Part shown: one piece after another, positions 1 through 9,627 of the stretch
How positions within the stretch are numbered: position 1 is the first letter of the stretch
How the letters are laid out: every line of letters begins with the position of its first letter
NCBI GenBank assembly: GCA_963749675.1
Contig: CAVVNT010000002.1
Coordinates: 1 to 64,000 of the forward strand
Length of the DNA stretch: 64,000 bases
Direction: 5' to 3'
DNA from: Roseitranquillus sp963749675
GTDB lineage: Bacteria > Pseudomonadota > Alphaproteobacteria > Rhodobacterales > Rhodobacteraceae
Notes under the pieces: generated by a model
What the model was told of the DNA's origin: nothing
The model's database searches: none
What the model saw: the letters and a program-made list of their open reading frames with translations, nothing else
Made by a program: the position numbers and the translations under genes

Positions 1-1550
1 GAAAAAAGCTGCTCATGAGAGCCTGCAAAATCTCAGCCGCAGACAAACTTCAGCTGCGCATGCCGGGCAATGCAAAGATGGCGTGGCGACGATGTGGCGC
101 GCCAGGCGAGCTGAAGCCTATGGAGCAGATAGACGATCAGGGCGGTGGGCAGCCGCTTGAGATTGATTGCCGCGACCGTCAGGAAAGCTTGAATCCGCAT
201 GTTTTGAAGGCCGCGTCGGACCGCGCGGCCGAGGCCGTGCCAGGCTTTCGCTTCGCCATGATAGCCCTCCGAGCGCCAGCGATGCCGCTGGTAGAGATAC
301 CGGTCCTCGTCGGACCATCGCTCGCGCCGGCGCCGGGCGCGTAGGAGGGCCGGATAATCGTGGCCGAGCGCGACGGCCTTGTTCACGCGCGCCTTCGAGA
401 GGCAGAGACGGGCGAGGTCGCAGCCGCGGCAATCCCGGGCCCGCGAGGTGAAGAAGCGTCCGTGCTTGATCGCCCGACCGGCCCTGAGCTTCTTGCCGCG
501 CGGGCATTTCAGCACGTCGTTCAGGGCGTCATGCCGGAACCGGCGCATCGGGACCGGGCTGCGGATCGGTTCCGCCTTGGCCGGGAGTGAGCCATCGTGT
601 CGCCATGCGTTCGAGACCGATGGCGAACGCGGCAATGTCGCGCTCTTCGAGCCCGGCATAGAGCTTGGCATAGGCATATCCGGCGTCAGCCGTGACCGTC
701 TTGATGGCTGTGCCGGTCAGCGCGGCCACCGCGTCCATCCGGGCGAGGAACGGCTCGCCCTCGTTCACCTCCCGGTCGTGACCTCAACGTCGAGCACGAC
801 ACCGACCTGATTGTCGACGACGCCATGCTGCTTGTAGCTCGGCTCCAGGCGGCGATTGCGGCCATTGGTGGCCATGCTGGCATCGGGATCGGTCGGGCAG
901 ACCTTCTTGAACTTGCCGGTCTTCTTCGAGTTGCGAGATCGGCGCAGCTTCTCCTCGTCTTGCCCCGGATCGCCGTTCGCGGCGGTGACCGCGTCGACAT
1001 GACGAACGACGAGGCTGTCCCAGGAAACGTCCGCCCGGATCAGCGAGGCGTCGACGTGGACGATCTCTCCCTTCGCGATACCCGCCTCGATGCAGGCCCT
1101 CACCGTCCGCTCGAAGATGTGCCGGAACCGCTCGGCGCCCCACCGCTGCCGTATCCGCGTCAGCGACGAATGATCCGGGAGCCTGTCACGCAGACCAAAG
1201 CCCGCGAACCAGCGGATCGCCAGGTTCACTTGGGCTTCCCGCATCAGGCGGCGATCATGGACGAGCCCGAGCAGAAAGCCCGCCAGCATCAAACGCAGGG
1301 CGGACTCGGGATCGATGGCCGGCCGGCCGACAGCCGGCGCATACGCCCCGGCCACCTCGTCATGCAGCCACGACAGGTCGAGCACCCGATCGATCCGAGC
1401 CAGAACATGTTCGTCCGGAACAAGGTCGCGGAGCGACCCGCACATGAAGAATTCCAGTTGCTCAGAAGACCGACGCTCCAGCATCCGAAGACCCACCCAG
1501 ACCCCGTCCCAAGAGAACAGAATCAGAGGGTTCGGACTTTTTCAACGGCC
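1..1550 (-). mobile_element. IS1182-type insertion sequence, left end at window edge
   Basis: Upstream of the transposase the sequence ends in a motif ending GACTTTTTCAACG (about 1526-1550). The window opens with GAAAAAAGCTGC, which resembles its inverted complement (TTGAAAAAG...). I read these as the two terminal inverted repeats, so nearly the whole element is present. The exact left end lies at or just outside base 1. Confidence 0.55.
33..1496 (-). pseudogene. IS1182 family transposase, frameshifted
   Basis: DDE transposase of the IS5/IS1182 superfamily, reconstructed from three frames. Residues from the start at 1496 down to about 765 give the N-terminal part (ERRSSEQLEFF, VGRPAIDPE, DHSSLTRIRQRW). 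About 768-600 gives the VTADAGYAYAKLYAGLEER segment. About 590-33 gives the C-terminal part (CPRGKKLRAG, GEAKAWHGLGRA). Frame changes lie near 765 and near 600-640. The second coincides with a 24-bp palindromic sequence (607-630) that also occurs inside an unrelated transposase at 8564-8587. Not functional as read. Confidence 0.8.
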
Positions 1551-1552
1551 CC

Positions 1553-2007
1553 CGGGTTCACTGGATGCGCAATGCGCTGGCCCACGCCCCTGCCAAGCAG
1601 CGCACCGCGGTCGCGGCGATGCTGAAGACGATATTCGCGCAGGAGAACAAGGCCGATGCCGAGGCCCAGTGGGACACCGTCGCCAACGCGCTGCGCGAGA
1701 AGAACGAGAAGCTCGGGGCTTTCTTGGACGCCTCCCAAGACGATGTCCTGGCCTGCATGTCGTTCCCTCGCGAGCATTGGGCCCAGATCGCGAGCACAAA
1801 CCCCCTCGAACGGGTGAGCCGCGAGATCAAACGACGGGCCGATGTCATCGGCATCTTCCCGAACGACGAAGCCATCGTCCGGCTCGTGGTGCGCTGATGC
1901 TCGAGACCAACAACGAATGGGCCGTGGCGCGGCGCTACATGTCGCGTGAAAGCCTCGCGCGCGTCACCGAAACTCCAAACGTCAGGCTGCCCGCCGTGGC
2001 GTCCTGA
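1553..2007 (+). pseudogene. IS256 family transposase, C-terminal fragment
   Basis: The last ~150 residues of a mutator-type (IS256) transposase begin abruptly at the IS1182 terminus: HWMRNALAHAPAKQ, then STNPLERVSREIKRR and VIGIFPNDEAIVRL. One frameshift near 1890 separates this from the normal tail (MLETNNEWAVARRYM). The catalytic N-terminal two thirds are missing, so this is a relic truncated by the neighbouring insertion. Downstream (2030-2070) two TCCTACACCAC motifs resemble IS256-type termini. Confidence 0.8.
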
Positions 2008-2146
2008 TCAGGCTCGGGCCTTCCGAGGACCGGCGCTCCTACACCACCGGCCTCCTACACCACTTAGCGTAATCGCCTCTCGCACCTGCCACACGCTCGT
2101 GTTGCAGGATCGGTCTGTCGCTTCGGTCCCCGCCGAAGCCCTGAGC

Positions 2147-3180
2147 ATGGAGAGAACGATGGGTGCAATTGCTGCGCTGGACGTGTCGCAGGAGGAAACG
2201 GCGATCTGCCTAGTTGAGCAGGACGGTGCGATCCTGGCGGAGGCCAAGGTCCCGACATGTCCTGATGCTATTGCCAGCCGGCTCACGAAGCACTCCGATG
2301 GCCTCGATCGGGTCGGCATGGAAACCGGCCCACTTGCCGTATGGCTCTGGAACGCCTTGGCGGCACGGCAGGTGCCGATCGTCTGTCTCGACGCGCGCCA
2401 CGCCAACGGCGCTCCAAAGATGATGCCGAACAAGACGGATCGGCACGATGCCCGCGGGCTTGCGCAGATCGTGCGTACCGGGTGGTTCAAGGCCGTGCAG
2501 GTCAAGAGCCACGACGCCTGTGTCAATCGGGCGCCGCTCAGGGCTCGGGAGGCTCTGGTCGGCATGCGGGTCCGGCTGGAGAACGAGATCAGGGGTCTCT
2601 TGAAGACCTTCGGCGTGATGTTCGGCAAGCGGGTCGGCGGGTTCAGGCGTCGCGCCGAGGAGATCATCGAACGAGAGTTGACGGTTGCACCGGACCGCGT
2701 TCCGATCTTCGAAGCGCTGATGCAGGCGCGGCGCGACATCCTGGCCCGCATTGCGGCGCTTGATAGCCGAATCCGGGCGATAGCCAGGCAGCATGCGACA
2801 GTCCGCTTGCTGATGACGGCCCCGGGCGTCGGCCCGATCACCGCCATGGCGGTCGTCGCGGCCTTCGACGATGCCGCCCGGTTCCGCCGATCCTCGATAT
2901 CTCGGGCTGACGCCGAGACGCCACGAGTTCGGGTGAGATCAGCCGAAACGGCCGGGTCTCAAGGCGCGGGGATCGCTTCACCCGCAAGTGCCTCCACGAG
3001 GCCGCGAACGCCATCTGCTGCCGGAACCTCGGCGGCTCCCGCCTGCGTGGCCGGGTCAAGGCGATTGCCGAAAGGACAGGACCGCGCAAGGCGAAGGTCG
3101 CTCCGGCGCGGAAGCTGGCCGTCACCCTGCATGCCATGTGGCGCACCGACACCCCCTTCCGGGAGGTGGCTATGGCATAG
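2147..3180 (+). pseudogene. IS110 family transposase, one frameshift
   Basis: DEDD-type IS110 transposase. The N-terminal RuvC-like half is clear (MGAIAALDVSQEE with the first Asp, GMETGPLAVWLW, MMPNKTDRHDARGLAQ). The C-terminal transposase_20 region starts at LLMTAPGVGPITAM. Near 2890 the frame shifts by one base; the new frame continues LGLTPRRHEFGEISRNGR and ends AMWRTDTPFREVAMA at 3180. Removing that one shift restores about 340 aa, a normal length. ATG at 2147 gives MERTMGAIAALD; 2159 is an alternative start. Confidence 0.8.
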
Positions 3181-3397
3181 AGCCCCCGCACCGGGACGAC
3201 GCCGATCTTCGGCACGACGGAATGCGTCCAGCCGGGACGCACGGCGAAGGTGAGATCGTTCCCCGGACTGCGGCACGACCAACCGCGCACACCACTTCGA
3301 TCCGCCCGACCCTGAACGCAAACATGCGGCGCCCCTTGCGGCGACCGCGGAGAGAACCCCAGAGCCCGGCCCGCAGGACGACGCAGAGGATCAGCTC

Positions 3398-3890
3398 TTG
3401 ACCGAAGCGATTATCTGGGCGCGCGAGATTGCGAAGCTCGGCCACGAGGTGCGGCTGATGCCGCCGCAGTTCGTGAAGCCGTGCATCAGAGCCGGAAGAA
3501 CGACGCGGCCGACGCGAGGTGATCTACGAGGCGGTGCAGCGGCCGACGATGCGCTTCGTGCCGGTGAAGAGCGCGGACGAGCAGGCCGTGCTGCTGTTTC
3601 ATCGGAGCCGCGACCTTCTCATCCGGCAACGAAGCGGCCTGATCCGCGCCACCCGTGCGCACCTCTGCCGAGTCTGGCATCGTCGCCGCCGGTCGGATGC
3701 GCAGCATACCCCGACACTGGCTATCTCCGCCGTCTGCTCATCCATGGGGCCCGCACCGTCGTCGGCTGGCACAAGCGCCGGCCGCTCGCGCAGAACCGCT
3801 GGCTGGACGGCCTGCTGGCCCGGCGGCCGGTCAACATCGCCACCGTCGCGCTCACCAACAAGAGCACCCGCATGGCTTGGATTTTTAATG
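3398..3890 (+). pseudogene. IS110 family transposase remnant with internal deletion
   Basis: A second, more decayed IS110 relic of the IS1111-like type. Recognisable pieces in successive frames are WAREIAKLGHEVRLMPPQ, then IYEAVQRPTMRFVPVKS and HRSRDLLIRQRSGLIRA, then, after a deletion of the central region, YLRRLLIHGARTVVGW and LARRPVNIATVALTNKSTR. The start, the first catalytic Asp and the helix-hairpin-helix motif are absent. It ends close to the start of the IS256 unit that follows. Confidence 0.7.
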
Positions 3891-4004
3891 AGAAGGAGGA
3901 CAAACCACGATCCGGCGCTTGTGAACGCAACCTGGCTACTCGTAGGCACTTGCACGATGAGCTGCGAAAGGGTCCTGTCTCGAAAGTGGTGGAAATTCGA
4001 TGGC

Positions 4005-4070
4005 GGCGTGATCTCCGGGTGACCTTGCAACCCCCCCGCCGGCGGCGCCAACCGCCAGGGAGATCACGCC
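4005..4070. promoter_or_regulatory. Hairpin over the start of an IS256-type transposase
   Basis: A perfect 12-bp inverted repeat: GGCGTGATCTCC at 4005-4016 and GGAGATCACGCC at 4059-4070. The second arm contains the purine-rich GGGAGA and ends one base before the ATG at 4071. In RNA reading in from outside the element, the ribosome binding site would be paired. Read-through translation control of this kind is known in other IS families; that it works here is inference. Confidence 0.45.
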
Positions 4071-4858
4071 ATGGACGAGAATACCGACAGCTCGACCGCT
4101 TCGCTACTGCCCGACGCGGCGGCATATGACCCGATCGAGGACCGCCTGCGGGCGAGCGTCCGCGCCACCATCGAGACGATGCTCGAAGAGGAACTGGCCG
4201 AGTTTCCTGGCCGCATCCGCTATGGTCGCAGCGGCAGCTCGGTGAAGGTCTGTCGCCATGGTCACCTGGATCGGCAGCTCAGCGGCACGTTCGGCACTGA
4301 GACGGTACGGGTGCCGCGCGCCCTGAAAACGAGGAGGGCAAGGTCGCGGCAATGGCGGTCGAAGGCGCTGCCGCGCTACCAGCGGCTCACCAGGAAAGCC
4401 GAGGCGCTGATCGCGGCGGTGTATCTTGCCGGACCCGACACCCGGCGCGTCAAGCGGGCGCTGTTCGGGCTGTTCGAAGGCGCCGTTGGCAAGGACGTCG
4501 TCAGTCGCGCCTGGCGCAAGGTGAAGGTGGACCGGGAAGCCCGGAGCGCCCGAAGCCTCGCTGATGACGATATCGTCCGTCTCATCCTCGACGGAACGGT
4601 GATCCGGACGCGGCTGGACAGGAAGGGGCCACCCAACATCTCGGGACTGGCCGCCATCGGCGTGCGTGCGCCGCGACGGGCGCAAGGTGCTGCTGTCTAT
4701 CAGGAACATGGGCGGCCTTAGCACCGCGGCTTGGCGCCAGTTCCTCGAAGACCTCGATGCGCACGGCCTGAAGCGGTCAGAATTCGTCATCGTCGACGGC
4801 GCCCCGGGACTGGAAGCCGCGCTCGTCGCGCTCTTGGGCGAGGACCTGCCTGTCCAAC
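4071..4858 (+). pseudogene. IS256 family transposase, frameshifted and 3' truncated
   Basis: Mutator-type transposase beginning MDENTDSSTASL at 4071. The N-terminal DNA-binding part carries GHLDRQLSGTFGTETVRVPR. The catalytic part starts with DDDIVRLILDGTVIRTRLD (first Asp region). A frameshift near 4660 leads to GRKVLLSIRNMGG and FVIVDGAPGLEAAL (second Asp). The gene stops being recognisable at LPVQR (about 4858), where the IS66 end begins, so the C-terminal third with the catalytic Glu is missing. Confidence 0.8.
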
Positions 4859-4878
4859 GCAAGCGCTTCGCCGGCGGC

Positions 4879-5104
4879 CTATGCGGCGAGGCTTGACGCC
4901 GTTCGGAATTGCCAGGGCATGAGCTCCTCGATCCGGCTCTCGGGGTGTCCGTCGAGGATGGCCCGGAGGGTGTCGGCGAGGTAGTCGACGGGGGTTCACG
5001 TTCGCTCATCTTGCAGGTGGCGACGAGCGAGGCGGGCATGGCCCAGTTCTCGGCGCCGACCTCGTTGCCGGCGAAGAGCGCGTTCTTGCGGGTCAGGGCG
5101 ATCA
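4879..5104 (-). pseudogene. IS66 TnpC transposase, C-terminal fragment
   Basis: Reading leftward from 5104: IALTRKNALFAGNEVGAENW and ASLVATCKMSERE, then after a one-base shift near 4990 VDYLADTLRAILDGHPESR and EELMPWQFRTASSLAA, with a stop at 4881-4879. This is the canonical IS66 TnpC tail. Its N-terminal partner is at 7710-8510 on the same strand. Confidence 0.8.
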
Positions 5105-5182
5105 CCTGGTCATTCTGCCCATGTCGGGCAGGAAGCTGTCGTCCACTATCGCTGGCATCCTCTCCACGGCCGAACTCTTCGG

Positions 5183-5572
5183 GTGGAATCGAGCCAGTCG
5201 CGCGAGACTGGCCGCTTCGTTCATCTCGTTGTGGGCCCGGGAGACGTTCTCGTCCTACCAGCCTGGATGCTCGATCCGGTCGCGTGCGCCGGCATGCGGC
5301 AACTTGGCCCGCCGCAGGTCTCGATTGCGGCCCTCGGCGATCTTCATGACCTGCTGAGCCGGCGCGGATTCCGGCGAAGCTCTCCTGGCGATGCGATCGT
5401 CGCCAAGGAGGAGCAGGATGACCGGTCCCAAGGCGCCGGCGCCGCCGCGCCAGCTGATGATGACGTTCGACTCCACGAGGCTCCGCGGCATGTCCACCAC
5501 GGAGCGACGGGCCAGGGTGACGGCCTTGGCGAGCCTGCTGGCCGAGGCCGCGGCGCCGGGAGGCAGCGATGA
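5183..5572 (+). CDS. Small protein of the recombinase element (DUF5372-like)
   Basis: The frame is open from the left edge of the element. Before the GTG at 5183 it already reads AVVHYRWHPLHGRTLRVE, so the true start may be further left with a non-ATG codon. The body reads PGDVLVLPAWMLDPVACAGM and VSIAALGDLHDLL, then RRGFRRSSPGDAIVAKEEQD. The HP-LHGR, PAWMLD and LADLHxLL pattern is what I recall of DUF5372-like proteins found next to such recombinases; the family name is from memory. Function unknown. The 3' part overlaps the next gene in another frame. Confidence 0.5.
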   Translation: MESSQSRETGRFVHLVVGPGDVLVLPAWMLDPVACAGMRQLGPPQVSIAALGDLHDLLSRRGFRRSSPGDAIVAKEEQDDRSQGAGAAAPADDDVRLHEAPRHVHHGATGQGDGLGEPAGRGRGAGRQR

Positions 5573-5582
5573 CGACGTCTGA
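5418..5582 (+). CDS. 54-aa accessory protein overlapping the recombinase start
   Basis: ATG at 5418 has a strong ribosome binding site, AAGGAGG at 5405-5411, six bases upstream. The protein reads MTGPKAPAPPRQLMMTFDS, then TRLRGMSTTERRARVTALA and ends GGSDDDV. Its last 14 bases overlap the recombinase ATG at 5569, which points to translational coupling. I know no function for it. The short TERR-x-helix segment could be a recombinase partner or directionality factor, which is inference only. Confidence 0.55.
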   Translation: MTGPKAPAPPRQLMMTFDSTRLRGMSTTERRARVTALASLLAEAAAPGGSDDDV

Positions 5583-7681
5583 GTTGCTTCCCGCGACGGT
5601 CCTCGAGAGGAAGGCCGTGGTCTACGTCCGGCAATCCTGCCGGACGCAGGTCGAGACCAACCTTGAGAGCCGGCGCCGCCAGTATGAGCTGGTCGAGGTC
5701 GCCCGGCGCCAGGGGGTCCGCGCCATCGAGGTCATCGACGATGATCTTGGCCGTTCCGCGAGCGGCATGGTGGCGCGTCCCGGCTTCGATCGCCTGGTGG
5801 CGGCGCTCTGTGCCGGCGAGATCGGCGCGGTGCTGTGCTTCGACGCGTCCCGTCTCGCCCGCAACGGCCGCGATTGGCATCACCTGCTGGAACTCTGCGG
5901 TCTCGTCGAAGCCCGGGTGATCGACCTCGACGGCGTGTACGATCCTTGTCGGCCGAACGACCGGCTCCTCCTCGGCATGAAGGGCAGCATCAGCGAGTTC
6001 GAGCTCGGCATCCTGCGCGCGCGGATGCTCGATGCCGCGCGCGCGAAGGCAGAGCGGGGCGAGCTCCGCATCAGCGTGCCCGTCGGCTACCTCTGGCGCC
6101 GGGACCATGGCCTCGGCTTCGATCCCGACCTGCGTCTCCAGCAGACGATCCGGCTGATCTTCGAGCGCTTCCGGCAGCTCAGCAGCGCGCGCCAGACGCT
6201 GCTGTCGCTCGCGGCCGACGGCGTCTCGTTTCCGCGGCCGTCGGACGATTGCCATTGGAGCGCCATTGGTCCGAGTGACAATGGCGATGCGGATGACCTC
6301 CCTCGAGTGGACCCCGATCCGCTACCGCAACGTGATCTCGATCCTGAAGAACCCGTTCTACGCCGGCGCCTACGTCTACGGCAAAAGCGAGAAGCGGGTG
6401 GTCATGGTCGAGGGACGGGCGCGCAAGACCTACGGCCACGGCCGGCCACGGGCGGCGTGGGACGTGCTGATCCACGACCACCACGACGGCTACATCGGCT
6501 GGGCCGAGTTCGAGCGGAACCAGGAGACGCTCACGGCCAACACCTACGGCTGGGCCGGTGGCGCGAAGTCCGGCCGCGGCGGAAGAGCCCTGCTCGCGGG
6601 CATCCTGACATGTGGACGCTGCGGCCGGGCGCTCTCCGTCGCCTATGCCGGCAGGCCGCCCGGCCGCTCCACGTATCGCTGCGATCGGGCACAGACCGGG
6701 CGCGGCATCGGCCGCTGCATGACCTTCGGCGGCTCCCGGGTCGATGCCGCCATCGCGGCCGAGCTCCTACGCGCGGTAGAACCCATGGCGATCGAGGCGG
6801 CGCGGGAAGCCGAGCGCATGCACGAAGACGGCGAAGCCGAGAGACGGCGGATGGCGGAGCTCGACCTCCAGCAGGCGCGGCTCACGATGCCTCGCTGGCG
6901 GAACGCCGCTACGCTGCCTGCGACCCGGACAACCGCCTGATCGCGGCGCAGCTCGAGCGCGCCTGGGAGATGACGCTCCGCCGCGTCGAGGCCTGCGCCG
7001 AACGTCTCGAGGCGCTGGCTTTGCCGGTGTCCGCCGCGCCAGCACCGGACTTCACCGGCCTTGCCGACGCTCCCGCCGGCGCCTGGAGTGCGCCCGGCGT
7101 CACGATGCGCGCACGCCAGAAGCTCCTGCGCGCTCTGGTGACCGACATCATCGTCGACGTCGGCGAGGTGTCGCGCGAGGTCATCCTGACCATCCACTGG
7201 CGCGGCGGCGCGCACTCGCAGCTGCGCGTCCGCAAGCCGAAGACCGGCGAGCACGGCCGCCGGACCCCGGAGGAAGCGCTCGCGGTCATGGCCCGGATGG
7301 CGGGCCGCTGGTCGGACGCCGACATCGCCGCCTCGCTCAACCGGATGGCCATCCGCACGGGACAGGGAAAGACCTGGACGCCGCACCGCGTCGGCTCCAT
7401 CCGGAAGGTCCACGGCATGCACGCCCACCGTTCCGCCGAGAAGAACGGCGAATGGCTCACCATGAGCGAAGCCGCGGCGAAGCTCGGCGCGACCAACCAC
7501 GCCATCCGCAGGCTCATCAGAGAGCACGTTCTGCCTGCCGAGCAGGTCGTGCCCGGCGCGCCGTATCAGAATCCGGGCGATCGACCTCGAAGACGACACC
7601 GTCAGCATCGCACTGAGACGGAAAGGACGCCCGTGTCGGCCTGATCCGAAGAACCAACTCTCCATGTTTCCAGACACTTGA
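5569..7681 (+). pseudogene. Large serine recombinase, three frameshifts
   Basis: The N-terminal resolvase/invertase catalytic domain is in the first frame: VVYVRQSCRTQVETN with the nucleophilic Ser at about residue 24, then DDDLGRSASGM, FDASRLARNGRDWH and MKGSISEFELG. A shift near 6280 leads to the recombinase domain (RYRNVISILKNPFYAGAYVY) and the zinc beta-ribbon (CGRCGRALSV, CDRAQTGRGIGRC). A shift near 6885 leads to the C-terminal coiled-coil (ERRYAACDPDNRLIAAQLE). A third near 7560 leads to RIRAIDLEDDTVSIALRR and a stop at 7681. About 700 aa if repaired, normal for the family. The shifts may be decay or sequence error. Confidence 0.75.
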
Positions 7682-7709
7682 AGAAGGGGGGCACAATGAA
7701 CGCCTCGCC

Positions 7710-8510
7710 GCGATCGGACGGATCTGGTTCTCGACCGGGTTGGTTCCGAGCTCGAGCCGTCCATCCTCGAGGGTGAGGCGGACCGTGGCGCCAGTGGCGC
7801 CGCGTAAGCCGCCGAACCGTCAGCCCCGGCCAGATGCCGAGCGTGCAGCGGATGTCCTCGGCCAGCTTCGAGGATCGCGGGATGCGCGAGAGCTGCGCCT
7901 CGAGCCAGGGCCGGAAGGCGGCGACGATCGGCGCAGCGAGCTTCATGCGTGCGGCGAGCCGGGTTTCGGGGGCGTTGCCGCGGACCGACGCCTCGATGGC
8001 GTAGAGCTCCGCGATCTGGCGGAGGGCCTGCTCGGCGATCGGCGAGGCGTCGTTCTCCAGCCGCTTCACGAAGCGCCTGCGCACGTGCGTCCAGCAGTGC
8101 ACGAGCTGCCACGGCCCTTCCGGCCGGACCAGCGCGGCTGGAGCGTCGTAATCGCCGTAGCCGTCGCATTGCAGGAACCGTCCGCGATAGCCTTCGAGGA
8201 AGTGGACCGCGTGCTCGCCGCCGCGGCCGGGGGCGTAGTGGAACATCACGATAGGCGGGCCGCTGCCGCCATGGCCGCGACCGTCGGAGACGATGGCCCA
8301 GAAGAAGCCGAGCTTCGTTCTCTTCCGTCCGGGGTCCAGCACCGGCGCCCGGGTCTCGTCCATGAAGATCCGCTCGGCTGCCTTCAGGCGCTCGCGCATG
8401 TGCAGGGCGATCGGGCGGAGGTGGAAGCAGGCGCGGCCGACCCAGTTGCCGAGGGTCGCACGGTCGAGCGCGATCCCCTGCCGCCGGTAGATGTCAGCCT
8501 GACGATATGA
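7710..8510 (-). pseudogene. IS66 TnpC transposase, central part
   Basis: From about 8500 down: ADIYRRQGIALDRATLGNWV, ERIFMDETRAPVLDPGRKR (first catalytic Asp region), FLQCDGYGDYDAPAA (second Asp), CWTHVRRRFVKRLEND. A frameshift near 7815 leads to VRLTLEDGRLELGTNPVENQ and RPIA, ending at the recombinase-element junction. The N-terminal ~180 residues (leucine-zipper and zinc-finger part) are absent. Confidence 0.8.
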
Positions 8511-8569
8511 TCGCGGCCATGGCCGACACCGCGCTGACCGAAGAGAACGTCCTGCCTCGCCCTGCGTTC

Positions 8570-8821
8570 GAGACCGATGGCGAACGCCCAGACGAACTTC
8601 GCGTCTTCCAGGCGCTTGTGGACCAGGACCATGCCGGTGCGGTCCCGGATCAGGATCTTGATCCTGTCCGCTCGCTTGGCGCGAAATACGAAGGCCGCCC
8701 CACTGAACGGATCGAGGCCGATCACCTCCTGCACGGCCAAGGCGAGCCCATCGATGCCCTTGCGGAAGTCCGCCGGACGGGTCGAGACGTAGACCCGCAA
8801 CTGCCCATGTGGAGAGATCAT
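8570..8821 (-). pseudogene. IS66 Orf2 (TnpB), 3' truncated
   Basis: Begins MISPHGQLRVYVSTRPADF at 8821, in an ATGA overlap with the end of tnpA. The characteristic TnpB core follows: FRKGIDGLALAVQEVIGLDP, GAAFVFRAKRADRIKIL, DRTGMVLVHKRLEDAKFVW. At KFVW the sequence runs into the 24-bp palindromic sequence (8564-8587) and then unrelated bases, so the last ~30 residues are lost. IS66 TnpB is an accessory protein needed for transposition. Confidence 0.8.
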
Positions 8822-9207
8822 GCCGAAACCGCCCGCACGGCACGGATCACCTGCGTCAGCTGGGCCTCCTCGCCATCCGCGGCGACGCGCACGGTGACGC
8901 CCGCAACCACCAGCTCGATCCGATCCGCAGACTTCTGCGCGGTTCGGTCTTCCGGGTCGACACCACCGCGGGTGTCTCGACGACCAGTGCGGCGACCGCC
9001 GGCCCACCCGTCGCCTCCGCCGGGACCGCCAGCGCGCCTGCGGCCAGCTTCCTCCGCCAGTCATGGACCTGCCAGCGTGTCATGCCGTGCCGCCGCGCGA
9101 CGTCGAAGACCCCCGCTCCCGGCGCCAGGCTCTGCGCCGCGATCCGCGCCCGCTCGGCCTCGCTCCGAAGACGCCGGCCCGTGCGGCCTTCGATCACCTC
9201 CATCCGG
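8818..9207 (-). pseudogene. IS66 Orf1 (TnpA), one frameshift
   Basis: Helix-turn-helix accessory protein of IS66. MEVIEGRTGRRLRSEAERA opens it, and the HTH lies in VFDVARRHGMTRWQVHDWRR. Near 8945 the frame shifts; the other frame carries QKSADRIELVVAGVTVRV and ends QVIRAVRAVSA, with its TGA overlapping the tnpB ATG. About 130 aa if repaired. Confidence 0.75.
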
Positions 9208-9627
9208 CCCGCATAACCAACGGTCGAGCCGTCCAAACAGCCGTCCATTTCGACGTCCCTTCATCGCTGCGCAGCGACAGGATTCTCACGGAACGACGAG
9301 CGCCGGCAGGAGGGGATCGGCGCGGCGCTTGCGAACGGCGAAGTGCGAACCTGAGAGTTGTCAATGGCCGTGACAGGCCGAGCCGATTGCGAGGAGCACG
9401 TCGCGCATACCTCCATCTTGGCAGGAAGCTCGCTCCGAGGCCGGATCCGTTGACGCAGACTGGAAGCCGGAATGCCCAACCCTCTTGCAGACGGGGCGGG
9501 CCATACGTTGACACCCAACGGGAGCTAATCTCCCTTCCGAGGCCGAACTAAGGCACGTCGAGGCATTTCTTGGAACCCCTGCTCAATGTCACGGAGCTCG
9601 AGCGGTTCACCGAGAAAAGTTCAGCTC

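Larger units (their letters stand above)
5104..7709 (+). mobile_element. Serine-recombinase mobile element inside IS66 tnpC
   Basis: The left IS66 junction reads CAGGGCGATC followed by foreign sequence (5098-5103); the right junction is foreign sequence followed by GCGATCGGACGG (7710-7715). Both sides share GCGATC, and removing one copy plus the interior rejoins the tnpC reading frame exactly (RPI-ALTRKN). The interior carries two small overlapping genes and a large serine recombinase, all on the plus strand. I infer that the recombinase moved this unit into a conserved IS66 motif. Confidence 0.7.
4859..9342 (-). mobile_element. IS66 family element, interrupted by a serine-recombinase element
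   Basis: On the minus strand the order is tnpA (9248-8818), tnpB (8821-8570) and tnpC (about 8510-7710, then 5104-4879). Ends resemble each other: GCAAGCGCTTCGCCGG at about 4859 and, inverted, GGCGCGGCGCTTGC at about 9325-9340. The tnpC coding sequence stops at DGRLELGTNPVENQIRPIA and resumes 2.6 kb away at ALTRKNALFAG, so a foreign segment (5104-7709) lies inside it. The tnpB 3' end and the tnpC 5' end are also missing. Confidence 0.75.
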
